From contig FXAI01000003.1 in NCBI GenBank assembly GCA_900177435.1, positions 1-64,000 of the forward strand: a DNA stretch of 64,000 bases, read 5' to 3'. This DNA comes from Alteromonadaceae bacterium Bs31. Lineage in GTDB: Bacteria; Pseudomonadota; Gammaproteobacteria; Pseudomonadales; Cellvibrionaceae. How positions within the stretch are numbered: position 1 is the first letter of the stretch; each line of letters opens with the position of its first letter. Shown here one piece after another: positions 7,007 to 15,477 of the stretch. Position numbers and translations under genes: made by a program. The notes under the pieces were generated by a model that had not been told where the DNA came from, did no database searches, and worked only from the letters and a program-made list of their open reading frames with translations.

Positions 7007-7414
7007 ACCACTTTGATTCCTACAGTTTTGCTTACTCCAATATAAAAGAGCCATTTCCGCAATAGCCTCGGATTCACTCGTGTATGTGTAGATTTCTGGT
7101 CTATTCGCTCTGTACTCAAAGATTTTTTGGTGAACACTACAAGCTTTCAAGTACATTTTTGAATATGAATCACCAGGCTTTGTAAGCGCCAGACTGGCTA
7201 TTAAATATGAGCTGACTTCTTTTCGAACCATCTCAAACTCGTTATTATCTAATAGTGCCATCAATGTCTGTGAGTGTGCAATTTCTTGCAACCTACTCTC
7301 CTGCGATTGTTCTTCCAACAAACCCTGATAAAATTAACTTGAAAAAAATAGAGCTACTAAAGCACCGGTTAGTATAGAACCAAATATTGTGACTATATAT
7401 TTAACCATTTTCAT
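7001..7414 (-). pseudogene. First-cassette membrane protein with in-frame stop
   Basis: From the ATG at 7414 the frame reads MKMVKYIVTIFGSILTGAL and a short hydrophobic tail (one membrane helix), then meets TAA at 7336-7334. The same frame continues without further stops as FYQGLLEEQSQESRLQEIA and on to a stop inside the attC core at 7003-7001. The two parts together would make a coherent 137-codon membrane-anchored protein with a helical, coiled-coil-like cytosolic or periplasmic region. I therefore read it as one gene broken by a nonsense codon. Alternatives are two separate genes, the second starting at TTG 7321, or a sequencing error. Confidence 0.5.
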
Positions 7415-7429
7415 TATTCTTGTGCGCCA

Positions 7430-7436
7430 GCCTAAC
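7430..7436 (-). other. 5'-end recombination core of the cassette array
   Basis: GCCTAAC, the exact RYYYAAC core, lies upstream of the first cassette gene and no partner attC arm follows. It marks where an attI site would be expected. No integrase gene follows to the right, so this may be an attI remnant or the edge of a cluster of attC sites without integrase. Confidence 0.5.
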
Positions 7437-7445
7437 ATTTGAATC

Positions 7446-7653
7446 TACGTCACTCTGACACAAATCCCCGAATACTGCGTCTCGTTGACGCATATCCTGG
7501 AATAGTACGTCTTAGTGACACATATTCCCTATTCTAAAAATAATAAACTCAGCCCCAGCCCCCTAGCGACCATACTTTGCAAGCCGATGCGTAGAATATA
7601 TACGTCAGCATGACGTATATTTCCAAATAGTTCGTCATCGAGCCGACTATTTC
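7446..7653. repeat. 30-bp palindromic tandem units
   Basis: Three units start at 7446, 7476 and 7506, exactly 30 bp apart, and two more at 7601 and 7631, again 30 bp apart. The four best units share TRCGTC, five variable bases, then GACRYA, and weaker flanks GGAATA/TATTCC extend the symmetry so that each unit is nearly one 30-bp palindrome. Examples are TGCGTC/GACGCA (unit 2) and ATATACGTCA/TGACGTATAT (7598-7620). The units are contiguous, without unique spacers, so this is not a CRISPR array. Confidence 0.75.
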
Positions 7654-7745
7654 TCTAGTGTATTGGAGTTAGGTGCGTTTCGTCGATAATAGCGAATTTA
7701 AGCAGCAAGTTTAAATTCATTTTAGAAATATATGTCCTAAAGGCC
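7637..7745 (-). repeat. Diverged repeat element, left copy (ORF relic)
   Basis: Reading the minus strand from about 7716, the frame MNLNLLLKFAIIDE runs to a TAG and continues as RNSRLDDELFGNI into the palindromic units. It matches the small frame at 22661-22849 (MNLKLLGELGTIVD, then SRNSWRDDLLF). The nucleotide match extends over about 300 bp, 7441-7745 against 22572-22868, as a direct repeat. Function unknown; both copies look decayed. Confidence 0.5.
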
Positions 7746-7873
7746 GCTATTGAGTTTTGCTTGGCATAACCCAAACCGGCACAATGGCTGTCATGTTCCT
7801 TGTGCTTCACATAATGCCTGGTGCGAGTTGTGCAGTGTGTAGGCTCTGCGAATTCTGTTGGCAGAGAAACACC

Positions 7874-7901
7874 AAAAAAAAGCCCCGCTTTTATGCGGGG
7901 C
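7874..7901 (-). terminator. Rho-independent terminator of the PA-like lipoprotein gene
   Basis: On the minus strand a perfect GCCCCGC/GCGGGGC stem with a 6-base loop is followed by eight T residues, about 40 bases after the stop of the 7943-11773 gene. Confidence 0.85.
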
Positions 7902-7942
7902 CACTGTTGTATTAGCTTAAATACCGAGTGTAATTATTACAC

Positions 7943-10900
7943 TTAGAAATTGGTATCTCCTGCATTACCCGGCGCTCCAGCACTACCTCCTGGGCTTGTC
8001 GAACCTCGTTGACCTGCTGTGCCTGCACCAAGGGTATTGCTGCTATCCAACTCCGGGCTTGCGCCGTCGCTGGTATCTGCATCAAATACTGCGTAAGCAT
8101 CGCCACCATTACCGGCATTTCCATAGCTAAAGCCACCACTGCCACCACTAGCAGCGGCAATATTGTTGTCGAACATTAAGGGCGAGAGGTCGGGGCCAAC
8201 AAACACACCGAAGGAGGGGCCACCCACTCCGCCACCGCCATGTCCGCCCCGGCCACCGGAACCGCCGTTGCCACCACGAGCGCCACTTTGCCCTTTAACG
8301 CCTAGGAAGTTTTCACCACCGGAGGCTCCCGAAGCGTAGCTACCGCCTCCGCCGCCATTACCACCGCGCCCGCCAGAACCGGCAGTACCACCGCTGTTTG
8401 CGGTAATACTATTGCCGCGTATTTCTGAACTGCTAACCTGATCCAACCACAGGGCAACAGATGCACCACCACTGTAGCCACCGGTTCCGGGCGTACCTCG
8501 CGTGCCGCCTTCACCGCCACCGCCACCTCGGCCACCGCCCGCACCAACATCGCAGGCTTTACCACCGCCACCACCGCCGCCGCCAAGGCCATGGCCGCCA
8601 AGTGCACCGTCTGTAGCCGCAAAGGGAATATATTCCAGCGCAAGCAATTCATATAAGGGATTAGGCGCTGCGGCACCATCTGCGCCGGGTGCGCCATTGT
8701 CACCGGGGTCTCCCACACCGGGTGATTTAGCATTGCTGCTACTGCAGAAGGTACCGCTGCCACCGGAGCCTCCGTCACCACCATTACTGCTGGGGCCACC
8801 ATCTCCGCCACCGTTGCCGTTGCCAAGAGGAGCTCCCCCTCCTGTGCCACCGCTTCCGCCGTTACCGCCGGAATGACCACTTCCTCCTGTGCGCGCAGAG
8901 GCATTGTTACCGCGAGTGCCGGGTGATCCTGCCGAGCCATTGGCGCCTCGTCCTCCAGCACCAGCGATGAGCGTATTGTCCAGTAATTTCAACGCACTTA
9001 AGCCTTGTATTTTCACCGCATAGCTACTTCCCGGTGTGCTACTGGTGCCGGATTTCACCGCAGAGGCCTCAAAGGTGTTGTCTTCGAGGTAAAGCGTACC
9101 GCTATTGCTGCTAGGGTCGCCTTGCACCGATAGAGCCACCACATTGTCGGCAGTCGAAGCGCTGTCATTAACACCATTGGCGAACACGCTGAAGCCAGAA
9201 AACCACATGTTTTGGGTAATCTCATTAATGCTGATGGCCTTGTTGTTGGTAGCGGTATCCCGAACAATGCGGGTGGGCTGGCTTGCGGTGTCCCTTATCC
9301 AGTTTTGATCGTAAGCACCGTAGAGGCTGGTACCGTCTGGAATATTTAGCGAGTTCACCAGCGTATACGGCTCGCTCTGGGTCATCACATACAGGTCTTC
9401 CCCGGCACTGAGTGATTGCAGCGCTTCGCTTAACGAGGGGTAAGGCGCTTCCCGGGTGCCGTCCGCTGTTGCGCTTGGGTTTGGCGTACCCACATACACG
9501 GCCTGCATGCGATTTTCCTGCACCTGCACCACTACGGTATCGGTTTGCACTTCACCATCCAGCGATATGGATAGCTCCCAAACCAGGCTGCTTACTTCGT
9601 CTGGTGCGGTAAAGCTGGGCCTTCTGCCACGAAGTTGCGCAACGGTATCACCATTGTCGTCCTCTACCTGGGGCCCCGCTATTAAGTTCCAGGTGTACAC
9701 CGGGCTGGAACCTGCGCTGCTGCCAACCGATTCTGCCGAGAGCGTAACCGTTGCGCGCTTATTTACGATTTGCTCTTCGCCCGCCTCGGCCACGAAATTG
9801 AAACTGGGATTTTGGCAGTTTTCCCGCTCCTGGTCGTCGGTACTGCCGTCCTCATCGGAATCCTCTAGCAGGGGATTGCCGTACACACGTGTTAGTTCAT
9901 CACCTTGGTCACAGGGCGCTTTATCGAAGTTGGTCAGCCAACCGTATACCTCCAGGCCGTCGCCAAGTGTGTCCCTGTCGGTATCAAACTCGTCAGCTTT
10001 GGTGCCCAGTTCGCGCTCGTAACGATCGCTGATGCCGTCCCGGTCGGCATCGCCCACATACACAATGGAAACCTTATCATCAGCACGCAAGTGGATCTGA
10101 TTGAGGTCGTAGCCATCCTGCAACAGGTTGTAATAGTCGGTAGTGCGTTCACCGTCGCCATTGCGGTTGTGGGCGATCAACCAATAGCGGTGGCTGGCGT
10201 CGCTGTTATCCATGGCGTAATTGCCTATGCGCAACAGGCCCGGTGCAGTGGCTGTGGGGTCGGAGTCATTACCGAAGGTCCAGCTGCCGGTACCCGCTTC
10301 GATGTTGAGCCCAAGTAACTCTTCCAGCGCCGCTTGCAGGCTGATAAAACGCGAGCCGTCGCCCCGGTTTACCGAGACGCGATGCTTGTCTTCACGCGCC
10401 GCATCCACGCCGTAATCGATGACGATTTCTGCCGTGCGTGCGGACACATCGCGGTCCACCAGCAACAGCGAGCGGTCGTCGATATCCAGCAAGCGATAGG
10501 TGCCCGGCATAATCACAATATTTTCTGAATCCCGTAACAGCTGTTGCGCCTTGCCCAGTGTCAGGCTGGTGGAGAAATTCAGGGGGGCACTCTCGCCACT
10601 TAAAATACTGGTAAGCGGAAAGCCACCGTCGGAAAATTCCATCGTGCCGATGGATTCAATATCAAAGGGGCGCTTGGGGTCGAAAAGCACAGCACTGAGT
10701 GTAAGGTTTTCCAGGTCGTAAGGAATATGACCATCGTTACGCACCTTGGCAGTTACCCTTAAAAAACCACCGGAGTAGGTGCTGCCTTCTTCTTCCGTAA
10801 GCGCTACGGTTTCCGCATAAGCCTGGCTGTTTTCTTCGGCGGCCGATTCGCTCCAGTTAACAGAGGAGCCACGTGTTTGGCTGGTGGAGCTTTCGAAGCC

Positions 10901-11773
10901 GACCGTAAGGCTGTTTTCATAACTTACCGATCCCCCCAGGTCCGTTGGGCTCACACTTATCTCTGCGCCTACGGTTTGCGTGTTGGAGACAGAAAAGGTA
11001 TGCCCCACTTCCAACTGCCGACTGGTCTCGCCACCCCAGTCTCTGCTGATGCTGTTTGATTCAGACTGCTCATAGGTGGTACTCACGTTGCGGGAAGAAC
11101 CAGTACTTTCGGTAAAATCCAGATCGATCTCCGGCACGGCAGTAAGGTCAACAGTAATAGAGGCCATATCCGCCACGCGAGGGTTAAAAATGTAGCGGTT
11201 GTTGCTGGGGTCGAAGTCCGCCGCTTCCAGGGCATCACTAAAACTGTCGCCGTCGGTATCCGCTAGCCAAGGGTTGGTGAAGTGCCTTTCCAGTTCGTCG
11301 CAATCACTGAGCCCGTCCTGGTCGCTGTCGGCCAAACCCGTGCATGCGGGTGCGCTTGCCACGGGAGAGCAAAGCACCTCAACGTCTTCCACGTTACCTT
11401 GAATATTATTGCCAGTGCCATTTTCCACCCGGCACAAAAACTCAAGCGGGTTGGTTTCTACTACGATGTCGTAGCTCGAGCCGCTGCTTACATCAAACGA
11501 AAAGGGGCGATCCGTTTCTGCATCGGTTTTATTGGCTCCGCCGTTGGAAATGGAAACGGCACTTTCGTTTGCGCCGCTTACCGTGCCACTAATAACAACG
11601 GTTTGACTACTTCCTCCGCTCGAACTGGTGCTGGAACCACCACCACTGGAACTGGTGCTTGACCCTCCCCCGGTTCCACCACCGCCACCACCGCCGCCAC
11701 CACCGCCGCCACCACAGGCGGCAAACATAAGGCTAAGCGCGGTTGCCAAAGCTGCTTTATTGAATGTGTTCAT
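7943..11773 (-). CDS. Lipoprotein with anthrax-PA-like pore-forming region and glycine-rich tail
   Basis: A 1276-residue predicted surface lipoprotein. Residues 1-20 are a lipoprotein signal ending in MFAAC, followed by a poly-Gly/Ser linker to about 57. Calcium-type DSDQDGLSD and DTDGDSFSD repeats (149-180) precede a region (about 205-570) that follows anthrax protective antigen domains 2 and 3. It has a Ser/Thr-rich amphipathic stretch, GGSVS, YAETVAL, then TAKVRNDGHIPYDL, and finally RTAEIVIDYG and ISLQAALEELLG, which parallel PA segments in order. Further DADRDGISD repeats (575-645), an Ig/PKD-like domain (660-752), a DUF1565-like beta-helix (757-945) and a Gly/Ala/Ser-rich tail follow. 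PA14 and a furin-type site are not seen. The PA homology is by eye. Confidence 0.7.
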   Translation of the reverse strand: MNTFNKAALATALSLMFAACGGGGGGGGGGGGGTGGGSSTSSSGGGSSTSSSGGSSQTVVISGTVSGANESAVSISNGGANKTDAETDRPFSFDVSSGSSYDIVVETNPLEFLCRVENGTGNNIQGNVEDVEVLCSPVASAPACTGLADSDQDGLSDCDELERHFTNPWLADTDGDSFSDALEAADFDPSNNRYIFNPRVADMASITVDLTAVPEIDLDFTESTGSSRNVSTTYEQSESNSISRDWGGETSRQLEVGHTFSVSNTQTVGAEISVSPTDLGGSVSYENSLTVGFESSTSQTRGSSVNWSESAAEENSQAYAETVALTEEEGSTYSGGFLRVTAKVRNDGHIPYDLENLTLSAVLFDPKRPFDIESIGTMEFSDGGFPLTSILSGESAPLNFSTSLTLGKAQQLLRDSENIVIMPGTYRLLDIDDRSLLLVDRDVSARTAEIVIDYGVDAAREDKHRVSVNRGDGSRFISLQAALEELLGLNIEAGTGSWTFGNDSDPTATAPGLLRIGNYAMDNSDASHRYWLIAHNRNGDGERTTDYYNLLQDGYDLNQIHLRADDKVSIVYVGDADRDGISDRYERELGTKADEFDTDRDTLGDGLEVYGWLTNFDKAPCDQGDELTRVYGNPLLEDSDEDGSTDDQERENCQNPSFNFVAEAGEEQIVNKRATVTLSAESVGSSAGSSPVYTWNLIAGPQVEDDNGDTVAQLRGRRPSFTAPDEVSSLVWELSISLDGEVQTDTVVVQVQENRMQAVYVGTPNPSATADGTREAPYPSLSEALQSLSAGEDLYVMTQSEPYTLVNSLNIPDGTSLYGAYDQNWIRDTASQPTRIVRDTATNNKAISINEITQNMWFSGFSVFANGVNDSASTADNVVALSVQGDPSSNSGTLYLEDNTFEASAVKSGTSSTPGSSYAVKIQGLSALKLLDNTLIAGAGGRGANGSAGSPGTRGNNASARTGGSGHSGGNGGSGGTGGGAPLGNGNGGGDGGPSSNGGDGGSGGSGTFCSSSNAKSPGVGDPGDNGAPGADGAAAPNPLYELLALEYIPFAATDGALGGHGLGGGGGGGGKACDVGAGGGRGGGGGEGGTRGTPGTGGYSGGASVALWLDQVSSSEIRGNSITANSGGTAGSGGRGGNGGGGGSYASGASGGENFLGVKGQSGARGGNGGSGGRGGHGGGGVGGPSFGVFVGPDLSPLMFDNNIAAASGGSGGFSYGNAGNGGDAYAVFDADTSDGASPELDSSNTLGAGTAGQRGSTSPGGSAGAPGNAGDTNF

Positions 11774-11994
11774 GCGTTTTTCTCCTAAATACGATTAAAC
11801 GATTTCTTTCGTCGTCACTAAATACGTGTATGTTTTTAAGCACTTAACGAACGAAGCCGATACTAGGAGCAGGCAATAAAGCTGGGAAATTATGAACGAT
11901 TATGACCGGTATTATGTTTTATTCTGGCAAAATTAAAACGAACAAAAACAATAATCTACGACACTGCTTGTGACTTATTCACCACTATTATTTG

Positions 11995-12015
11995 TTTTGA
12001 TACGGGTTATCAAAA
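11995..12015. promoter_or_regulatory. Perfect 8-bp-arm palindrome, operator candidate
   Basis: TTTTGATA, five bases (CGGGT), then TATCAAAA. It sits about 225 bp upstream of the lipoprotein start codon. The form fits a dimeric repressor or activator site, but no regulator is identified. Confidence 0.35.
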
Positions 12016-12107
12016 ATTAAAAAGAACGTGTTTTTCGCCGTAAAGGCCCGCCAAGATCATAACATTAATTAAATAGTGGTTTTATTTTTCGAGTTTATTA
12101 AGAGGCA

Positions 12108-12132
12108 ATACGCACAAATGTATTGTGCGTAT
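12108..12132. terminator. Perfect 10-bp-arm inverted repeat after the UDG-like gene
   Basis: ATACGCACAA, loop ATGTA, TTGTGCGTAT. It lies 50 bp past the stop of the minus-strand gene. A T-run is present on the minus strand only before the stem, not after it, so it is not a classic terminator; it may be an operator or an mRNA-stabilising stem. Confidence 0.35.
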
Positions 12133-12181
12133 AAAAAAGAAAATTCAAAGAATATGTTTGAAATATTTTTAATAAAACAGA

Positions 12182-13852
12182 CTAGGCAAGCTCGTTCGCC
12201 AGACCGTAGTCGCAGCCCTCTGGAAACTGCCATTGCGGGTTAACGCAAAACGAACAGTTACCGGGTGCCCTATCCAGGTGCTTGCTTTTTTTGTCTTTAA
12301 TTAGAGGCTGGTGCCCATGCTCGTCCAGCAGGGCTGTATGAATTAATTCGTAGGGCGCAATATGAAAGGCCATTAAAAACAGCCACACCGCTTCACTGAG
12401 CTTGCCCTGTATGGGGTCATCTTCCCTGTCGATATACACCGTGTGGTATTTATTATTAATTCGGCACCCTTTTTCTTTCCTGGCTAGCTCGTCCTGCTTC
12501 AGTATTTCCAGGTCGTCCGCAAAGCGTTCTTTTAAAACCTGCCAGGCATCGCTGCTCAACCGGCTTTGCGGCTTAAAATTATCCTCATAAGAAAAATGCG
12601 GGGTAACAATCACCCGAGAACTGAATGGGTTTTGCTCATCGCGCCAATGCAACATACAACGGCGGCGGGTGGTTTCCTCCAGCAGCGCGAAGGCATCAGT
12701 GCTATCGTAATCCAGATCTATCTCGCCACCCATGGCAACAAAACTTGCAGCAAACATTGCCAACGAACTGCCACTTACGATCAACAAAACGCGCGGCTTA
12801 CTCTGAATGAGTTGATCGAACATGTAGCGGTTTTTGTCTACACAGCGCTCGGCGATCCACTCGCGCGGAATATTGTAACGGGGAGCCCAGCCCGGTGAGG
12901 CACATCCCACCATGTCGTGCATGGAAATATCTTCGCCTATTTCTAAAACACAGTTTTCATAACCTTCCTTAGTGAGCGCTTCCTGTAATGACACCAGTAT
13001 CGGTGCTGCACGTTGATAGTAGCCCGTCTCATTAGCAAACAAGCGAATGTCCGATTTCGCCTTGGGGGCAATACGCGCGGCAATTAAATCGCCTTTTTCG
13101 ATGCCCGTTATTTTTAGGTAGGGCGGCTGTGAAAGAGGTTTTTCCGAATGAATATCGCTGGCAATAATGCCCGTATCCAACGAGGGTTGTGGAATTTGCT
13201 CGTAATAAACTGTTTCCGAATCACCGGCATCCCGAGCGAAGATAACCATGCGCTGCTCTGGCAGCCAGGCTTCCTCGCGACGGATATAGTGCGTTTTTCC
13301 CTGCTCGCTGAATTCAAACTCTATGGATAGCCAGCGATAGGTATCGCTGCGACTGATGTAGACCGTGCCATCGTGTTTAGCGCGAATTTCGGTACCCGGA
13401 ACGATGTCTTTAACAAGATCATCCAGATCAAAACTTTCCTGGTAAATGGTGGCATGACGATAATAATAAGCGTAGGTTTCCTGCCGTTTAAAAGACGGAT
13501 AAGCCCAGGTAGTGGATGCCGCGCCGGTAAAAAAGGCGGTCATATTTGGGTTAATTCCTACGGTCATAATTGGCGCTTTACGGCAGCCGCGTAAAACCGC
13601 AGGCTCTACTCGTTCACCTTCCACTTGTTCTACCTTGCACCAGTAATGGGGTTTGCTGGCTTCTATTTCCGGGTCGTCCACCACCGGTCCATCACGCAAG
13701 GCTTGCGGGTAGGTTTCCTGCCAATCAAATGCAGGGAAAGGCCCGTAGGGGGGCACGGCGCCCCAAAACCACTGGCAGTCTCGACAGCTCTTTACCTTCT
13801 GTGCAAGTTCAACTTCTGTTGACCCTTGCTGCTCTGCTTGTGTTTTCTCCAC
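12182..13852 (-). CDS. Cys-rich protein with uracil-DNA-glycosylase-like motifs
   Basis: A 556-residue soluble protein that I cannot assign firmly. An N-terminal CRDC (Cys23, Cys26), Cys72 and Cys90 precede APIMTVGINPNMTAF (about 93-107), which looks like motif 1 of the uracil-DNA-glycosylase superfamily (G-x-N-P). A later PRVLLIVSG strand and VIVTPHFSYED could be the distal motif, where these enzymes have a histidine. Three more cysteines (533, 536, 547) close the protein. Family 4/5 glycosylases bind an iron-sulfur cluster with four cysteines, so a cluster is possible. The protein is much longer than a glycosylase. The gene follows the GDPD-like gene by 9 bp, in one operon. Confidence 0.45.
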   Translation of the reverse strand: MEKTQAEQQGSTEVELAQKVKSCRDCQWFWGAVPPYGPFPAFDWQETYPQALRDGPVVDDPEIEASKPHYWCKVEQVEGERVEPAVLRGCRKAPIMTVGINPNMTAFFTGAASTTWAYPSFKRQETYAYYYRHATIYQESFDLDDLVKDIVPGTEIRAKHDGTVYISRSDTYRWLSIEFEFSEQGKTHYIRREEAWLPEQRMVIFARDAGDSETVYYEQIPQPSLDTGIIASDIHSEKPLSQPPYLKITGIEKGDLIAARIAPKAKSDIRLFANETGYYQRAAPILVSLQEALTKEGYENCVLEIGEDISMHDMVGCASPGWAPRYNIPREWIAERCVDKNRYMFDQLIQSKPRVLLIVSGSSLAMFAASFVAMGGEIDLDYDSTDAFALLEETTRRRCMLHWRDEQNPFSSRVIVTPHFSYEDNFKPQSRLSSDAWQVLKERFADDLEILKQDELARKEKGCRINNKYHTVYIDREDDPIQGKLSEAVWLFLMAFHIAPYELIHTALLDEHGHQPLIKDKKSKHLDRAPGNCSFCVNPQWQFPEGCDYGLANELA

Positions 13853-13861
13853 GCGGCTCTC

Positions 13862-15445
13862 CTAAGCTTGGTGTATTTTAAAGTCCCTAAATCGAACAGT
13901 ATTAGGCGGTGCCGGATGAACTTTATGCCAGTGTTTCGCCGCCAGGCGAAGGTAGGTATCTTTCGGCATATTTTGAACCAGCATGGTGCCGGAACAGACC
14001 CATTCACCATTGTGTTTATCGCGGTAGTAGGCATTAAACAGCGGGCCGGTGCGCAGCAGTCGCAAGTTACCGTTTAAATTTTCCTTGCTGCCGTCACCCA
14101 CGTCACGACCATATTTGTTGTACATATTGGACGAAGCCGCCGACCAGTCCTGTTCGAATTTGGCAAAGTTAAAACTGTTATTCCAGCCACAGCGAAAACC
14201 ATCGTTTTGATCCCGTTCACTGCTGGCATAAGGCGGTGCCCCGTGTACATCAAAAGTAAGGTTTGCGGTTCGGGTATTTAAATCACTGTTCTCGAGATGA
14301 GGGTAACCAGGGTCGATACCAATGGCGGCCAACTCAAAGGTGGTGGCCTGATGCGGGTTCGCCACATGAAAGCTCACTTGCACATCAAAATCACCGTGCA
14401 CAGGCAGCAGGCAAATGGCTGCGCCGCCAGAATATTTTTCGCCTTTGTGAATATTAATTACCAGCGCATCGTCCACACTAATCTCTGTTTCCATATTGAT
14501 GTGGGAATAACCGGCACTCCAATACGCCGTTCGTAATTGTTTACCGGTAAATGACTCTTCAAATATCAAACCAGAGGGCGCCACTGCCGAGCGGGTTGCC
14601 AGGGCACTCTGGCTTAACCAGGCTTCGATGCGGCAGGAGTAGCTGGCAAGGGCCAACAAAGTTTGCGGCGATGGTGCGCAGGGCATGCTGTTGCTGCTAT
14701 ACACCCAGCCAAGTTGGTGCTCGTTGGCAAATTGAAACAAGGTCTGTCGCTCTGCATCACTTAAAGCCTGTATTGCATCCAATTGCACAGCAATACTTTT
14801 GCCTTCCAAGGCGCACAGTTGTTTTAGTGCTTCCATATCTGGCGCGTGTTCTTGCTGCAAGCCAAGGCCACAGGTATCGCAAAGCCCACGCATTTTTTGC
14901 AGGCTTGCCAGTGAAGCAAAGCAAGTGGTTTGAGCGGCAATGCCAAAGCGCTGCATTAATGTCACGCATTCACTGATGAGCTCATCCATAAGGGGGTATT
15001 CACCATCCGGTAGTACCAGGCACAGAGCAGTCCGCCGGCTGAATAATTCCAATACCTGCTGCAGGCTCGGAAAAAATACCGCTTGCCGATCTTTAAGCGG
15101 GTGCTCCTGTTTCAGACCGCGCCAGGGCCTATCCTCTCCCTTTTCACCTGTTGGCTGGAAGTTCTGGTCCAGTTTTGTCGATTGAAAATCGAGGCCTGCA
15201 TCCAGTTGCTGCAAACTCTCCAGGCTTAATTCGCGGATTAAGCTGCTACTGCCAGCCATAGACAGGGGCAGCGCTTCGCAGGGCGCACAAACCGGGTGAC
15301 TGTCCTTAGTTAAAAACACCTGCAGGACTAAGGCATCGGCCCCGGCACCCAGGGCCGCCCAGCAGGCATTCAGGCTTGAAGCTGGCGTAGACCAGCACTC
15401 CCCGTTTTGAGCGTACACGCGATTAATGACGGGATACATAGCCAA
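13862..15445 (-). CDS. GDPD-like pseudoenzyme fused to a lectin-like domain
   Basis: A 527-residue protein. Residues 1-300 follow the glycerophosphodiester phosphodiesterase barrel: SSLNACWAALGAGADALVLQVFLTKDSHPV parallels the family block in which a Glu-x-Asp pair binds metal. Here that pair is replaced by LVLQV, the HRG motif by NRVYAQ, and the downstream His-Asp by CAPC, so metal-dependent catalysis looks lost. Residues from about 305 (FEESFTG, then FDVQVSFHVANP and a C-terminal TVRFRDFKIH) look like a concanavalin/LamG-type beta-sandwich. There is no signal peptide. It sits between a LysR gene and the UDG-like gene on the same strand. Confidence 0.5.
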   Translation of the reverse strand: MAMYPVINRVYAQNGECWSTPASSLNACWAALGAGADALVLQVFLTKDSHPVCAPCEALPLSMAGSSSLIRELSLESLQQLDAGLDFQSTKLDQNFQPTGEKGEDRPWRGLKQEHPLKDRQAVFFPSLQQVLELFSRRTALCLVLPDGEYPLMDELISECVTLMQRFGIAAQTTCFASLASLQKMRGLCDTCGLGLQQEHAPDMEALKQLCALEGKSIAVQLDAIQALSDAERQTLFQFANEHQLGWVYSSNSMPCAPSPQTLLALASYSCRIEAWLSQSALATRSAVAPSGLIFEESFTGKQLRTAYWSAGYSHINMETEISVDDALVINIHKGEKYSGGAAICLLPVHGDFDVQVSFHVANPHQATTFELAAIGIDPGYPHLENSDLNTRTANLTFDVHGAPPYASSERDQNDGFRCGWNNSFNFAKFEQDWSAASSNMYNKYGRDVGDGSKENLNGNLRLLRTGPLFNAYYRDKHNGEWVCSGTMLVQNMPKDTYLRLAAKHWHKVHPAPPNTVRFRDFKIHQA

Positions 15446-15477
15446 GCCTCCGATGCATTAGTGTTATAAACGGTAAT

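Larger units (their letters stand above)
11774..12181. other. AT-rich intergenic region with two palindromes
   Basis: A 408-bp gap with no gene. It lies upstream of the PA-like lipoprotein gene and downstream of the 12182-13852 gene, so it should hold the promoter of the former. Two perfect inverted repeats at 11995-12015 and 12108-12132 are listed separately. A Shine-Dalgarno-like AGGAGAAAAACGC precedes the ATG at 11773. Confidence 0.6.

Noticed and set aside
1-7440. Repeats in the first 7 kb as insertion sequences or MITEs
   Set aside because: They carry RYYYAAC/GTTRRRY-type cores, regular spacing with small genes and hairpin arms, which fit attC sites; no transposase or target duplication is seen.
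7446-7653. CRISPR array
   Set aside because: The 30-bp units are contiguous palindromes with no unique spacers, and there are no cas genes.
7943-11773. Several frames on both strands inside the lipoprotein gene
   Set aside because: They arise from its Gly/Ala-rich, low-complexity coding sequence; the long minus-strand frame has the signal peptide, domains and terminator.
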